This document shows positions 25,915-34,420 of a stretch of DNA of 64,000 nt, one piece after another. The notes beneath the pieces are model-generated. The model had not been told where the DNA came from and did no database searches. It was given only the letters and a program-made list of their open reading frames with translations. Each line of letters starts with the position of its first letter. Position 1 is the first letter of the stretch. The position numbers were made by a program, and so were the translations under genes. The DNA is from Chitinophaga polysaccharea (GTDB lineage: Bacteria; Bacteroidota; Bacteroidia; Chitinophagales; Chitinophagaceae): assembly GCF_007829335.1 (NCBI RefSeq), contig NZ_VIWO01000006.1, positions 451,431-515,430 of the forward strand. The letters are read 5' to 3'.

Positions 25915-26940
25915 ATGTATCCCAAGCGATATTGCCTGTATCTCTTACTGTTACTGCTTTTTTCCTGCAAGCCGAGAAAGCCGCACCAGAACAGTCATTC
26001 CTTTTATTATTGGAAGCCAACGTTTGAAATGTCTTCCGAAGAGGTAGAACAATTGAAGAGCTGGCAAACTGGCCGCATTTATCTTCATTATTTTGATGTT
26101 GACTGGAGCGAGTCGCTTCATATGGCAGTACCTCGGGGGGCGCTGAATGGCGATGATCCCGGAAATGACTTTTATGGGATTGACATTACTCCCGTGGTGT
26201 TTATCACCAACCGTACTTTTGAGATGCAGCCGGAAGCGGATGGCCCTTTGCTGGCCGGGAAAATGGCACGGAAGATCAAGGCGATGAATACTCGAAGTGC
26301 CTCCTTCTTTCCCAAAGAAATACAGATCGACTGTGACTGGACAGCGAGCACCCGGAAAAAATATTTCCAGTTCCTGGAAGCGTTCAAAAAGCAGTTTCCC
26401 GGTACCCGTGTGTCTGCCACGATTCGCTTATACCCCTACCGTTACCCCGAAAAAATGGGTATACCTCCGGTAGATAAGGGGATGCTGATGTGCTACAATC
26501 TCGGTAAGGTTAGTACCGATGGTACGTGTAACTCCATCTTCGACTTGAAAACATTAAGCGCCTATCTCAATGGGAAAAAATATCCTTTACCATTAGACCT
26601 GGCTTTCCCTGCTTTTGGCTGGTATGCCTGGTTCCGCGATGGCCAGTTTAAAAGCATTGTACACCAGGAGGAGCAATTTGTGGCTGATACTACTTTGCTG
26701 ACTACAACATCGCCGCATCGCTACCGCTTTCAGCGGGATACGGTGATTGACAACACTTATTTCCGGGAAGGCGATCAATTACGCATGGAATATCCCGACA
26801 CTACTGAATTGAAGACCGCTATTGCGTTGATGACCCGGCGTATCCCGGATTATCAATTCATTGCTTTCTATCATTGGCATCTCCCTACAATTAACAAATA
26901 TGAAAAAGTTATCCAGGAAACTTTTGATCGCTACCGGTAG
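25915..26940 (+). CDS. Uncharacterised lipoprotein, 341 aa
   Basis: Lipoprotein signal with Cys at 18 (YLLLLLLFSCKPRK). Soluble domain with alternating hydrophobic strands and charged helices like a TIM barrel: RIYLHYFDVDWSESLHM, GIDITPVVFITNRTFEM, FFPKEIQIDCDWTASTRKKY, RVSATIRLYPYRYPEKMGIP, GMLMCYNLGKV and LDLAFPAFGWYAWFR. The IDCDW step and late FGWYAWF recall glycoside-hydrolase-like barrels, but I cannot name a family. The 3' end overlaps the next gene by 41 bp, so the two products are likely made together. Confidence 0.8.
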   Translation: MYPKRYCLYLLLLLLFSCKPRKPHQNSHSFYYWKPTFEMSSEEVEQLKSWQTGRIYLHYFDVDWSESLHMAVPRGALNGDDPGNDFYGIDITPVVFITNRTFEMQPEADGPLLAGKMARKIKAMNTRSASFFPKEIQIDCDWTASTRKKYFQFLEAFKKQFPGTRVSATIRLYPYRYPEKMGIPPVDKGMLMCYNLGKVSTDGTCNSIFDLKTLSAYLNGKKYPLPLDLAFPAFGWYAWFRDGQFKSIVHQEEQFVADTTLLTTTSPHRYRFQRDTVIDNTYFREGDQLRMEYPDTTELKTAIALMTRRIPDYQFIAFYHWHLPTINKYEKVIQETFDRYR

Positions 26941-29296
26941 CCTGTTGCTGATCTGCCTCTCTGCTACACGCACCAATAGCTGCGGCCCGGAGTATATGCC
27001 GGATGAGTGCAGGGTGATGCTGTTCCGAAGCTACCTGGCCAACATGGATAACCTGCAGCCCTATTACTACACCCAGGCGTTTACTTCGGCTTACGACACC
27101 GATCCTCTGAAGGTGGATAATCACCGTAACTGTGAAGAATGGCGACAGTTTACCGGCAAACAGGTGAGTGAAAAAGATGTTTATGAAGTGCAGTATGCCA
27201 TGACTGCAGACAACTTTCTGTATGCTATTAAACATTCTTCATTGGTAGAAAATCCTTTTATAAAATGGCTGCTACTGCCACAAAATAAAAAGGCGCTGGA
27301 CTATTTTTCGTTTGCTAAGACAATTGAGTTCACACAGTCGGATGCTACTGATCCCTGGCAGGAACATAGCGACTCCTACAATACGGCATTTTATGATTCG
27401 CTGGCCAGTACTGCTATCCGGCAATGCGAACAGCTATCCTCCTCCTTCCTGCAGGAGCGTTATGCCTTCCAGGCCATTAAGCTGAGCTTTTATGCGTTGC
27501 TTGCTGCCACCCGGCCAGCAACATCGGTCAGTATGTCGAAAGTAGTGTTATGGTATGAAAAATACCTGCTTCATAAAAAAACGATTGTGGCCGATTGGGG
27601 ATTGACCTATTATGCGCAGGCGCTGCACTCACCCCGTGACGCACAACTGGCTATGCTGCAAGCCTTTGACCACAGCGAGGAAAAAAAGCCGTTCGCCCTC
27701 CGGTACCTGACAAGAAAGGAACTGTTGCAGTTGAAACCAACCATATCGGAAACGGCTACACGCAACCTGGTGAATGTGGTATTGAGTATCAAAAATCCCG
27801 GCAGGGCGCTACCGGAAATCCAGGAGATCAGTAAAACGGAGCCCCGTAATAAATACCTGCCACTGCTGATTTGCCGGGAAGTGAACAAGCTGGAGGATTG
27901 GCTACTGACACCACGGCTGCTGCAATTTCCGTCCGGGCCACCAGGCAAATATGCCAGGATAAACCGGGAAAAAGACCAACAGTATATGCGGGCAGTAAGA
28001 ACGCATTTCATTTCTATGCAATCTGCCCCCGGTCCATATAAAGACCTGCTTACCCTGGCGATTGTGTATTTATACCAGTTAGATCGTCAATACCACGAAG
28101 CAGCGGCCCTGCTGCGTACCATGCATACCACGCACCCACGCTATATCCGGCAACAGGCCATTGCTCAGGTCATCAACCAGATATATACTTCTGACGTTAC
28201 AAAGGCAGCGGTACAGGATACGCTCTTTCAGCAGCTCAGCAGGGTTATCAGGTGTGGAGAAGAGACTTACAATTTCCAAACGGTAGGATATGAAAGTACG
28301 CCTGCCCCCAGCATTTCCCAGCTATACCAGGCGCTGGGCTGGCAGATGAAAGCAAAAGGAGAAATGGTAAAGGCGGGGTTATTGTTCCTGAAAGCACATC
28401 TGTTAATCAACGATTACTATGGGATTTGGAGTAGTTTTTATGATGAGAATGACGCTGATCCGGATCCATACCGGCAAATTGCTTTTTTTGATAAATATGC
28501 GACTCCCGGAACAATGGATTCCTTGCTGGCTTTCAAACATAATACCCATAAAACCCGCTTCGAGCAATTGATTACGCCGAAAGCATGGGCCGATGATAAC
28601 TATTACCTGGACCTGAAAGGCACCATACAATTGCGGCAGAAAAAATACCGCGATGCGCTGGCCACTTTCAACAGGGTAGATGAATGCTTCTGGGAAGACA
28701 ACTATGCTTACCCGGATTATGTTGGCCATCGCTATATCGGTAAAGCACGCCCCCTGCTGCATATTGACAATACTCCCTACCCTGATTATCCCTATTGCAG
28801 CAAAAAGCTGGTGCTCCGGGACATGATAGCGTTGATGGATACCCTGGCAGCGGCACGGCGTGATGAAGATAAAACACGGCTATCCTTATTACTGGGCAAC
28901 GCATTTTATAATATTTCCCGGCCGGGGCAAGCCTGGATGATGTTTAGCTATGGTAAATGGTATTCTGAGCGGCCTTCCATAAGTCACTTTCGTTGGGCTG
29001 GGTTCAGGTTTTCGCCCAATGATATGACCTATTATTACAGCTACTATGAATGCACAGATGCTATTCGCCTGTACCATCAGGCCCTGGCGCTGGCAGGCAG
29101 CAATAAAGAGATGGCTGCCCAGGCTACCATCATGCTGGCTGCCTGCGACGAGGCCGTACAGTTGTTTAAAACGGATAACAACCACTATTATTCTCCCTAC
29201 CGGAAGCTGTTGAAAACCCGTTACGGGCAAACCGAATCCTTTGCGGCAGCAGTGAGTCACTGTCCGGACATCGCTGCATGGAACAAGAAATTTTAA
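26900..29296 (+). CDS. Uncharacterised secreted helical-repeat protein, 798 aa
   Basis: An upstream in-frame ATG exists at 26861, but MKKLSRKLLIATGSLLLICL at 26900 forms a proper signal peptide with cysteine-bearing SCGPEYMPDECRV after it, and this start is used. The rest is long alpha-helical repeats rich in Tyr, Leu and Ala (YYTQAFTSAYDTDPLKVDNH; LGNAFYNISRPGQAWMMFSY), in the style of TPR or SusD-like solenoids. No catalytic motif is visible. It partners the preceding lipoprotein (41-bp overlap). Possibly a surface or periplasmic complex; function unknown. Confidence 0.8.
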   Translation: MKKLSRKLLIATGSLLLICLSATRTNSCGPEYMPDECRVMLFRSYLANMDNLQPYYYTQAFTSAYDTDPLKVDNHRNCEEWRQFTGKQVSEKDVYEVQYAMTADNFLYAIKHSSLVENPFIKWLLLPQNKKALDYFSFAKTIEFTQSDATDPWQEHSDSYNTAFYDSLASTAIRQCEQLSSSFLQERYAFQAIKLSFYALLAATRPATSVSMSKVVLWYEKYLLHKKTIVADWGLTYYAQALHSPRDAQLAMLQAFDHSEEKKPFALRYLTRKELLQLKPTISETATRNLVNVVLSIKNPGRALPEIQEISKTEPRNKYLPLLICREVNKLEDWLLTPRLLQFPSGPPGKYARINREKDQQYMRAVRTHFISMQSAPGPYKDLLTLAIVYLYQLDRQYHEAAALLRTMHTTHPRYIRQQAIAQVINQIYTSDVTKAAVQDTLFQQLSRVIRCGEETYNFQTVGYESTPAPSISQLYQALGWQMKAKGEMVKAGLLFLKAHLLINDYYGIWSSFYDENDADPDPYRQIAFFDKYATPGTMDSLLAFKHNTHKTRFEQLITPKAWADDNYYLDLKGTIQLRQKKYRDALATFNRVDECFWEDNYAYPDYVGHRYIGKARPLLHIDNTPYPDYPYCSKKLVLRDMIALMDTLAAARRDEDKTRLSLLLGNAFYNISRPGQAWMMFSYGKWYSERPSISHFRWAGFRFSPNDMTYYYSYYECTDAIRLYHQALALAGSNKEMAAQATIMLAACDEAVQLFKTDNNHYYSPYRKLLKTRYGQTESFAAAVSHCPDIAAWNKKF

Positions 29297-29312
29297 TTTT
29301 TTTGCAAATTTA

Positions 29313-29345
29313 TTTGGTTGATTAAAAATAATGTTGCTACATTTG
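29313..29345 (+). promoter_or_regulatory. Promoter of tRNA-Asp copy 2
   Basis: TTTG at 29313-29316 and TACATTTG at 29338-29345 with 21-nt spacing, the same layout as copy 1. Both are followed by GCAATCCCAA. Confidence 0.75.
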
Positions 29346-29394
29346 CAATCCCAATCGGGGGATATAGATCGGCTGAAAGGCTTATCTGTAGCGA

Positions 29395-29468
29395 GGATCG
29401 GTAGTTCAGTTGGTTAGAATGCCGCCCTGTCACGGCGGAGGTCGCGGGTTCGAGTCCCGTCCGGTCCG
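29395..29468 (+). tRNA. tRNA-Asp (GTC), second copy
   Basis: Identical over 74 nt to 9954-10027, with anticodon GTC and no encoded CCA. Promoter boxes and terminator are also duplicated, while the flanking sequence beyond about 30 nt differs. Confidence 0.97.
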
Positions 29469-29481
29469 CAAGGATCTTTAC

Positions 29482-29504
29482 AAACCCGCGCTAGTCGCGG
29501 GTTT
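29482..29504 (+). terminator. Terminator of tRNA-Asp copy 2
   Basis: AAACCCGCG / CGCGGGTTT stem with loop CTAGT and T-rich tail (TCTATTTT), the same as after copy 1. Similarity continues a little further as AGTCGA and TTAGTCGA motifs in both copies. Confidence 0.85.
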
Positions 29505-29733
29505 TCTATTTTAAGTCGAGCATTTAGTCGAGTTCCGATTAATTTTCGTTCAATCTTATCGTACTTTATTAAGGCTAACTGTCATTTGCTAAAGTACGAT
29601 TATAATTATAGATTCTTCCTTTCTCCCCCCTCCTAGCAGGATAATACAACCACAAAAGATTTGGGAACAGTGTATTCATTTCCGTATATTTATAGTACCC
29701 CCAAGATTTTTGTTAACTGTAAAAGGATATGAA

Positions 29734-30018
29734 ATGAGAAGTTTGAATTTGAAGCGGATACAATCATTTGCCACGTTTGATTTACCCGTTAATTACAATT
29801 ACATCTACACTAAATTTCGTAAAACACATGAAAACTACGGATCCTCTTATGCTGTTTGGCCTACAGCTGCCACTCGTCATAAACTGATTAGCGGCTATTG
29901 GGAGAATGCCTTGCGACATTACCTCTTGTTACCAGACCTTAATCCGAAAGCCTTGATTAAAAAAAGAAAACCTGCGACTAGCGCAGGTTTTCTGTGGTCC
30001 TGTTCAGACATGTCCTAA
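29734..30018 (+). CDS. Doubtful small ORF, about 94 aa
   Basis: A short frame (MRSLNLKRIQSFATFDLPVN...) in an AT-rich gap after the tRNA. Its last 20 codons run through the hairpin at 29967-29991 and its end overlaps the lectin gene stop by 4 bp. No family recognised. It could be a truncated gene whose original 3' end was lost, or chance. Confidence 0.3.
   Translation: MRSLNLKRIQSFATFDLPVNYNYIYTKFRKTHENYGSSYAVWPTAATRHKLISGYWENALRHYLLLPDLNPKALIKKRKPATSAGFLWSCSDMS
29967..29991 (-). terminator. Terminator of the lectin gene, related to the tRNA-Asp terminators
   Basis: A 10-bp perfect stem AAAACCTGCG / CGCAGGTTTT, loop ACTAG, followed by TTCTTTTTTT on the minus strand. Read on that strand it is AACCTGCG-CTAGT-CGCAGGTT, the same loop as the two tRNA terminators with one compensated base-pair change (C-G to T-A). 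Confidence 0.75.
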
Positions 30019-31454
30019 AGTCTTTTCAATGTCCACTCTTCATTGGTTTGTCGTTGTGGTGTCCATAAAATAACAGGTGCTCCATCCCAACCGGCATTTC
30101 CCTCTATACTCAAGATCAAATTATCATTCATTATCTTGATATTAAGGAAACCATCACCTCCTGGCTCTATTGTCCATTTCTGATATTCGCGATCAACCCA
30201 AGGACTTTGAACAATGTTGGCTCCTGACTTTATCGCCCCTACTCCTCCAGCAACAGTTAAGGCTAATCCTGAATTCACTGCGGAAATTTTAAAAGTTTTC
30301 CCGTCCCCTTGTCTTGTAAATAACCAACCTTGCGTTGATCCACGATCCGAAGTGGACTGTTGAACTATTGCATCATTCGCCATTGAACCCAACACTTTAT
30401 TTGTACTTCTCACCCTTAACTCATAAACGCCATCTAAAAAATCTCCATTGCTTGCTACAGAATAGGCCGGCCAGGCAAGAAACGCAGCTTGTATATAACT
30501 GGGCTGCCGCCATTCCCCACCTATAGCAGCAGGTATTACCCCATAAAAGGTTCTTGGATCACTTACCCAAGGGAAATTTGTTTCGTGTTGAATCAGATAA
30601 ACTGGTTTGGGAAACCTTATGTGTTCGTTTAACAATCCGGTTCTTCTATAACTTTCGGCATCATAGGCATAGAAGGCTATTTCTTTAAACTCCCAGATAC
30701 TTTCATCCTGCGCTCTTATTGTTGTATAAATAATTTTCTGAGGATTATTTTTTTCTGTAAACTTATACACAGGTACAGTTCCCATTACTAGAGAAGTATA
30801 AGCATAAAATTCTTTGCGTATTACCTTTGTATTTCCGACAGGATTTGGATTACTACTTAAATCAAAATACCCGTCTCCATTGTCGGAAGTAATGGTATAA
30901 GTTAAATAGATACCCGTCGGAGGAAGTGTTGACGGCTCCCGACCTATGCGCTCTTGATATACTTCTTCTTTGAGAGACCCCTTAGGAGCAATACTTGATC
31001 TGATCTTCTGTTCTATACCTCCAGGAGGATTAACAGGAATGCTACTATCATATATTTCGATTGGTTGACTCAGGACAGTAGATGAGGTAGTTTTAAGGCG
31101 TATATAAATAGACCCTTTGGTTTTATTGGCTGGAAGGATCGAATTCATTTGTACATCAATCGTACCGGAATTAGCTCCCCCTGCACTCGTATTGATAGAT
31201 TTTGGTCCAGCCAATACGAGTGTCTCAGATTGATCATGAGCCACATAAATTATTTCGCATGAGATATTTTCGCTCCCTATAAATGAAATTTGAAAATATG
31301 CATCAAATTGAGTTTGGTTCCCTGGATTTATACGAAGAGCACCTTTATTATTCGGCGCTACACTATAGTCTTTTAAGGAAAAAAAAGCCTTTGTTTCTAA
31401 TGTTGCCAGAACAAAAAGAAAAGTGAATCCGAATAATAGTTTATTTATTTTCAT
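30015..31454 (-). CDS. Secreted protein with C-terminal ricin-type lectin domain, 479 aa
   Basis: Signal peptide (MKINKLLFGFTFLFVLATLE). Residues about 25-135 form a beta-sandwich-like region, and about 150-335 an unrecognised domain. The C-terminal 341-479 is a ricin/CBM13-type beta-trefoil: GVYELRVRSTNKVLGSM, GWLFTRQGDGKTFKISAVNS, QKWTIEPGGDGFLNIKIMND and EEWTLKRL, with repeated QxW-type positions. Such domains bind galactose-like or other sugars. Base composition is clearly more AT-rich than the neighbouring operons, suggesting acquisition. The small lipoprotein gene overlaps its start by 14 bp. Confidence 0.8.
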   Translation of the reverse strand: MKINKLLFGFTFLFVLATLETKAFFSLKDYSVAPNNKGALRINPGNQTQFDAYFQISFIGSENISCEIIYVAHDQSETLVLAGPKSINTSAGGANSGTIDVQMNSILPANKTKGSIYIRLKTTSSTVLSQPIEIYDSSIPVNPPGGIEQKIRSSIAPKGSLKEEVYQERIGREPSTLPPTGIYLTYTITSDNGDGYFDLSSNPNPVGNTKVIRKEFYAYTSLVMGTVPVYKFTEKNNPQKIIYTTIRAQDESIWEFKEIAFYAYDAESYRRTGLLNEHIRFPKPVYLIQHETNFPWVSDPRTFYGVIPAAIGGEWRQPSYIQAAFLAWPAYSVASNGDFLDGVYELRVRSTNKVLGSMANDAIVQQSTSDRGSTQGWLFTRQGDGKTFKISAVNSGLALTVAGGVGAIKSGANIVQSPWVDREYQKWTIEPGGDGFLNIKIMNDNLILSIEGNAGWDGAPVILWTPQRQTNEEWTLKRL

Positions 31455-31722
31455 TTTCTAATTGTTTTGAATTTATAAAATCAGATAACGCCGTTTCAAA
31501 TTTTATCGTATTGACGTTATAAATAGAAAAATACCCATGCTTTTCATCATATTTTACATCACTAACACTCAAACTATTTTTTTGGGCGACAAATTCCTTG
31601 AGCGTATTAATAGAAATATCTGGGATTTCTTTTCCTGATTGTCCGATTACTATCTTCTCTTTCTTGCAGGCTTGCATGCCAACGGCAATAAGAAGTAATC
31701 CACTTAATAAAATGTTTCTCAT
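31441..31722 (-). CDS. Small lipoprotein, 93 aa
   Basis: The start at 31722 (MRNILLSGLLLIAVGMQACK) gives a clean lipoprotein signal with Cys at 19; an earlier ATG adds only seven residues. The mature part is a small alpha/beta domain (IPDISINTLKEFVAQKNSLS, DEKHGYFSIYNVNTIKF). It overlaps the lectin gene by 14 bp, so both form a two-gene operon. No family recognised. Might bind or anchor the lectin protein at the membrane, by context only. Confidence 0.65.
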   Translation of the reverse strand: MRNILLSGLLLIAVGMQACKKEKIVIGQSGKEIPDISINTLKEFVAQKNSLSVSDVKYDEKHGYFSIYNVNTIKFETALSDFINSKQLENENK

Positions 31723-32288
31723 TATTATATATTTAGTTAACAAATAATATATATGTGTGTATAAAATAAGTGCCAGTAATAAAAGTTGTTTAGGCTTTTA
31801 TAAGTAGTACTGTTAACAAACAAACTTTACTAGTATAACATAAATTATAAAGAAGGTTTTGAGATTTGATATATCACGAAAGTAAATGTGGTGCTTTCAT
31901 AAAATAGTAATTTACCCGTTATCTATAAGTACTGAATATTGGCATCCGACAAAAAATCAATTTTTGTTTAACGACTGTGAATATAAACCATATTGCGAAT
32001 ACAATAACATGCATTTGATTATTTTTTCTACTCGATTATTTTTCATAAAGTTTGAGCCATCTGGCTAATCAGCCTGTCCATAAGGCTCTTGATGTTGTAC
32101 CAATGTAGACTAAACCTTTTCTTTACTGAAAAAGGAACGTACTTTTTTCCACAGACAAATTATCCAGTGTATAGTGGCTGTAACCAAGATCTTCCAACCA
32201 GGCGAGCTGTTTCTGTAAATCTTATCTACAATAGTAATATAGAGTCCCCTATTTGCATTGTACTCAATTTCTCTGATGCACATAAGAG
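31723..32288. other. AT-rich non-coding stretch
   Basis: About 570 bases with no convincing gene. Two short plus-strand frames (31886-32068 and 32089-32292) lack signal, family resemblance or start context and are taken as chance. The promoter of the lipoprotein/lectin pair is probably near 31740-31830. Confidence 0.5.
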
Positions 32289-32644
32289 ATGAAAACCGTT
32301 GTGTTCGTGACCTATCTCATGATAGCCAGTATTGGATGCAATGGCCAGGAGAAAACAAAAAAAATAATTATAGCAAAGGTGATACAACCGTAAAAAATCA
32401 ACCTCAAGTATCCTGGAAGGCCAATAAATAAATTGACAGTAATGGTAACGTTATCAGGTACGATTCAACTTATGTATGGTCTTATACCAACAAAGGCACA
32501 CGCGAACAAGTGAAAGTGGATAGCGTGCTTGAACTTATTCAGAAGCAAGTGCGGTTACTTCGGTATAATTGGGAAAAGAGCCTCTACGGCGGTGCGCTGT
32601 TTAAAATTCTTACAAGCCCAGCGGGAGGCAGTATTGGAAGATAG
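32289..32644 (+). pseudogene. Broken small lipoprotein gene
   Basis: The first frame gives a lipoprotein start, MKTVVFVTYLMIASIGCNGQ, then stops. After an A8 run at 32357-32364 the next frame continues sensibly: SKGDTTVKNQPQVSWKANK, a TAA stop, then IDSNGNVIRYDSTYVWSYTN and KVDSVLELIQKQVRLLRYNW. This second part looks like small secreted Bacteroidota proteins with a WK.N....NGN..RYDSTY pattern. One frameshift plus one nonsense codon mean the gene is dead. Confidence 0.65.
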
Positions 32645-32683
32645 ATAAATACTGCCTTTCCGACTGGCACAATCTGCAATGTT

Positions 32684-32962
32684 ATGGAGCATTACTATGT
32701 TATTGAAGCCGATATGAAAATACTGAATGGCTGGTCAAATTTCTGTACATTTAAAATTGGTGAAGACAAAGAACTGGCCGCTGAAATATGGAAACAAATG
32801 GCTTGCGACAAACTGGGCCTGCTGCGGTTAAGTCTTATTGAAGTAGGCGATGCAATGGAGGTAATTGGCACCAGGATGTGTACTTTGATCACATTTGAAA
32901 AGAACAGCAGGCTTATTGCCAAGGAAATATTTAAAGCCAATAACTTTAGCGGAACTGCCTGA
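32684..32962 (+). CDS. Hypothetical protein, 92 aa
   Basis: A small soluble alpha/beta protein (YYVIEADMKILNGWSNFCTF, KIGEDKELAAEIWKQMACDK, LGLLRLSLIEVG). Not assigned to a family, but the pattern of a short DxxGxW-type strand, helix and strands looks like a genuine fold. It converges with the MFS gene (31-bp gap) and follows the broken lipoprotein gene by 39 bp, perhaps once co-transcribed. Confidence 0.6.
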   Translation: MEHYYVIEADMKILNGWSNFCTFKIGEDKELAAEIWKQMACDKLGLLRLSLIEVGDAMEVIGTRMCTLITFEKNSRLIAKEIFKANNFSGTA

Positions 32963-32993
32963 AGATATACCCTTCGGTGTGGCTTTGATATTC

Positions 32994-34190
32994 TTAACGG
33001 AGTGCTTTGTCTGTATTAAAGTTCTTCGGTGCAGGAACGGTGATTAAAATATAAATCACTACCATGAATGCAATCGCTGCTGTAGTCAACAGTGCACTAC
33101 CTGCGCCAAACTTAAACCATAATAAACCGGTAAGGGAACTTGCCAGCATAGTGCAAACACTTTGAAATGCCGTATAAGTACCGATGGCAGTAGCAGTATC
33201 CTTCTTACTGGTTATATTACTGATCCAGGCTTTGGAGATACCTTCTGTTGCTGCAGCGTATAGGCCATACAGGAAGAACAACAACCCATACCAATACCAG
33301 CCCCCCGCAGCAGCTATACCGGCATATACGATAGCGAATAACAATAACCCCGCAACAAATATCTTCTTCAAGCCTATCTGGTCAGCCAGCACACCAAGTG
33401 GAAATGATGCAATGGCATATATCATATTGTAAAAAATATATACACCTATTGTTGCGGTATCGCTTAATCCTTCTTGTTTCATTTTTAACAATAGGAACAC
33501 ATCAGAACTATTACACAAGGTAAATACCAGCAATCCTGCCACCAGCCGACGATAAATAACCGGGCTAGTGTTCCAGTACCGTAGGAAAGAAAAAAAGCTG
33601 GTCCGCGTGCTATTTCCTGTTTTTGGTTGTTCTTTGTCTTTCAGCAAAAGAGTGCAGGCAATGGCCAGCACTCCCGGAAAAAATGCCAGTAGAAACAGTA
33701 TACGATAGTTAGCCGGATAAAAATATAGGTACAATAAGGCCAATGCCGGTCCAATTACGGCTCCCAGCGTGTCCATAGAACGGTGAAAACCGAAAACGCG
33801 GCCTTTAGTTGCCGGGGTTGCTTCGTCTGACAACATCGCATCTCTTGCCCCCGTGCGGATGCCCTTACCTGCCCGGTCAACGGTACGCGCAAGAAATATC
33901 CATAATGGATACACGGTTAAGGCCATCATAGGTTTCGACAAGGCGCTTAAAGTATAGCCCAATCGAACAAACGGCGCACGCCTGCCAACATGATCAGACA
34001 ACTTCCCGAAGTATCCTTTACTCAACCCGGCGGTGGCCTCTGCCACTCCTTCTAAAATGCCGATCAGCCATATCGAAAATCCAATACTTTTTAAATAAAT
34101 AGGCATAACGGGATAAAGCATTTCACTGGCAATGTCCGTCAGTAAACTGATAATGGAGAGTATCCAGATGGTACGTGTCAGGTATTTCAT
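32994..34190 (-). CDS. MFS transporter, 398 aa
   Basis: Twelve predicted transmembrane helices with major-facilitator signatures: YPVMPIYLKSIGFSIWLIGI, the loop 2-3 motif GYFGKLSDHVGRRAPFVRLG, and RTVDRAGKGIRTGARDAML between helices 4 and 5. The second half repeats the pattern (LGVLADQIGLKKIFVAGLLL). The family exports or imports small molecules using the proton gradient; substrate unknown. The divergent PUL begins on its far side. Confidence 0.9.
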   Translation of the reverse strand: MKYLTRTIWILSIISLLTDIASEMLYPVMPIYLKSIGFSIWLIGILEGVAEATAGLSKGYFGKLSDHVGRRAPFVRLGYTLSALSKPMMALTVYPLWIFLARTVDRAGKGIRTGARDAMLSDEATPATKGRVFGFHRSMDTLGAVIGPALALLYLYFYPANYRILFLLAFFPGVLAIACTLLLKDKEQPKTGNSTRTSFFSFLRYWNTSPVIYRRLVAGLLVFTLCNSSDVFLLLKMKQEGLSDTATIGVYIFYNMIYAIASFPLGVLADQIGLKKIFVAGLLLFAIVYAGIAAAGGWYWYGLLFFLYGLYAAATEGISKAWISNITSKKDTATAIGTYTAFQSVCTMLASSLTGLLWFKFGAGSALLTTAAIAFMVVIYILITVPAPKNFNTDKALR

Positions 34191-34280
34191 TTGCCCAGGT
34201 AGTGTTGTTGTTCAGATCGTCTGTTAAAGATATGTGATATTATCTCAAATGAAGGCAATTCTCCCTGTAGCTGCCACGCG

Positions 34281-34320
34281 GGATAACGCAGGATAGTTCA
34301 GGATAGAGCAGGATAGAGCA
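34281..34320. repeat. Four tandem 10-bp repeats upstream of the PUL
   Basis: Consecutive decamers ggataacgca, ggatagttca, ggatagagca, ggatagagca fit the consensus GGATARNGCA exactly head to tail. The 10-bp period matches one DNA helical turn, so bound proteins would line up on one face. They lie 100 bp before the first GH71/99-like gene, in the divergent gap with the MFS gene. Confidence 0.7.
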
Positions 34321-34420
34321 GGTTGCCGGAATTGAATTTATCTCTTAATATTGACTACGCTACGGTGGGACAGTGAGTAATTATGTAGCGGTTAATATCA
34401 GCCAAATCAATTCCACTCTC

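Noticed and set aside
9954..29468. Prophage or integrative element bounded by the tRNA-Asp copies
   Set aside because: No integrase, phage structural or conjugation genes lie between the copies; only a tRNA duplication and a transposase scar are seen.
31886..32292. Two short plus-strand frames in the AT-rich gap
   Set aside because: No signal, domain or start context; codon use does not look like neighbouring genes.
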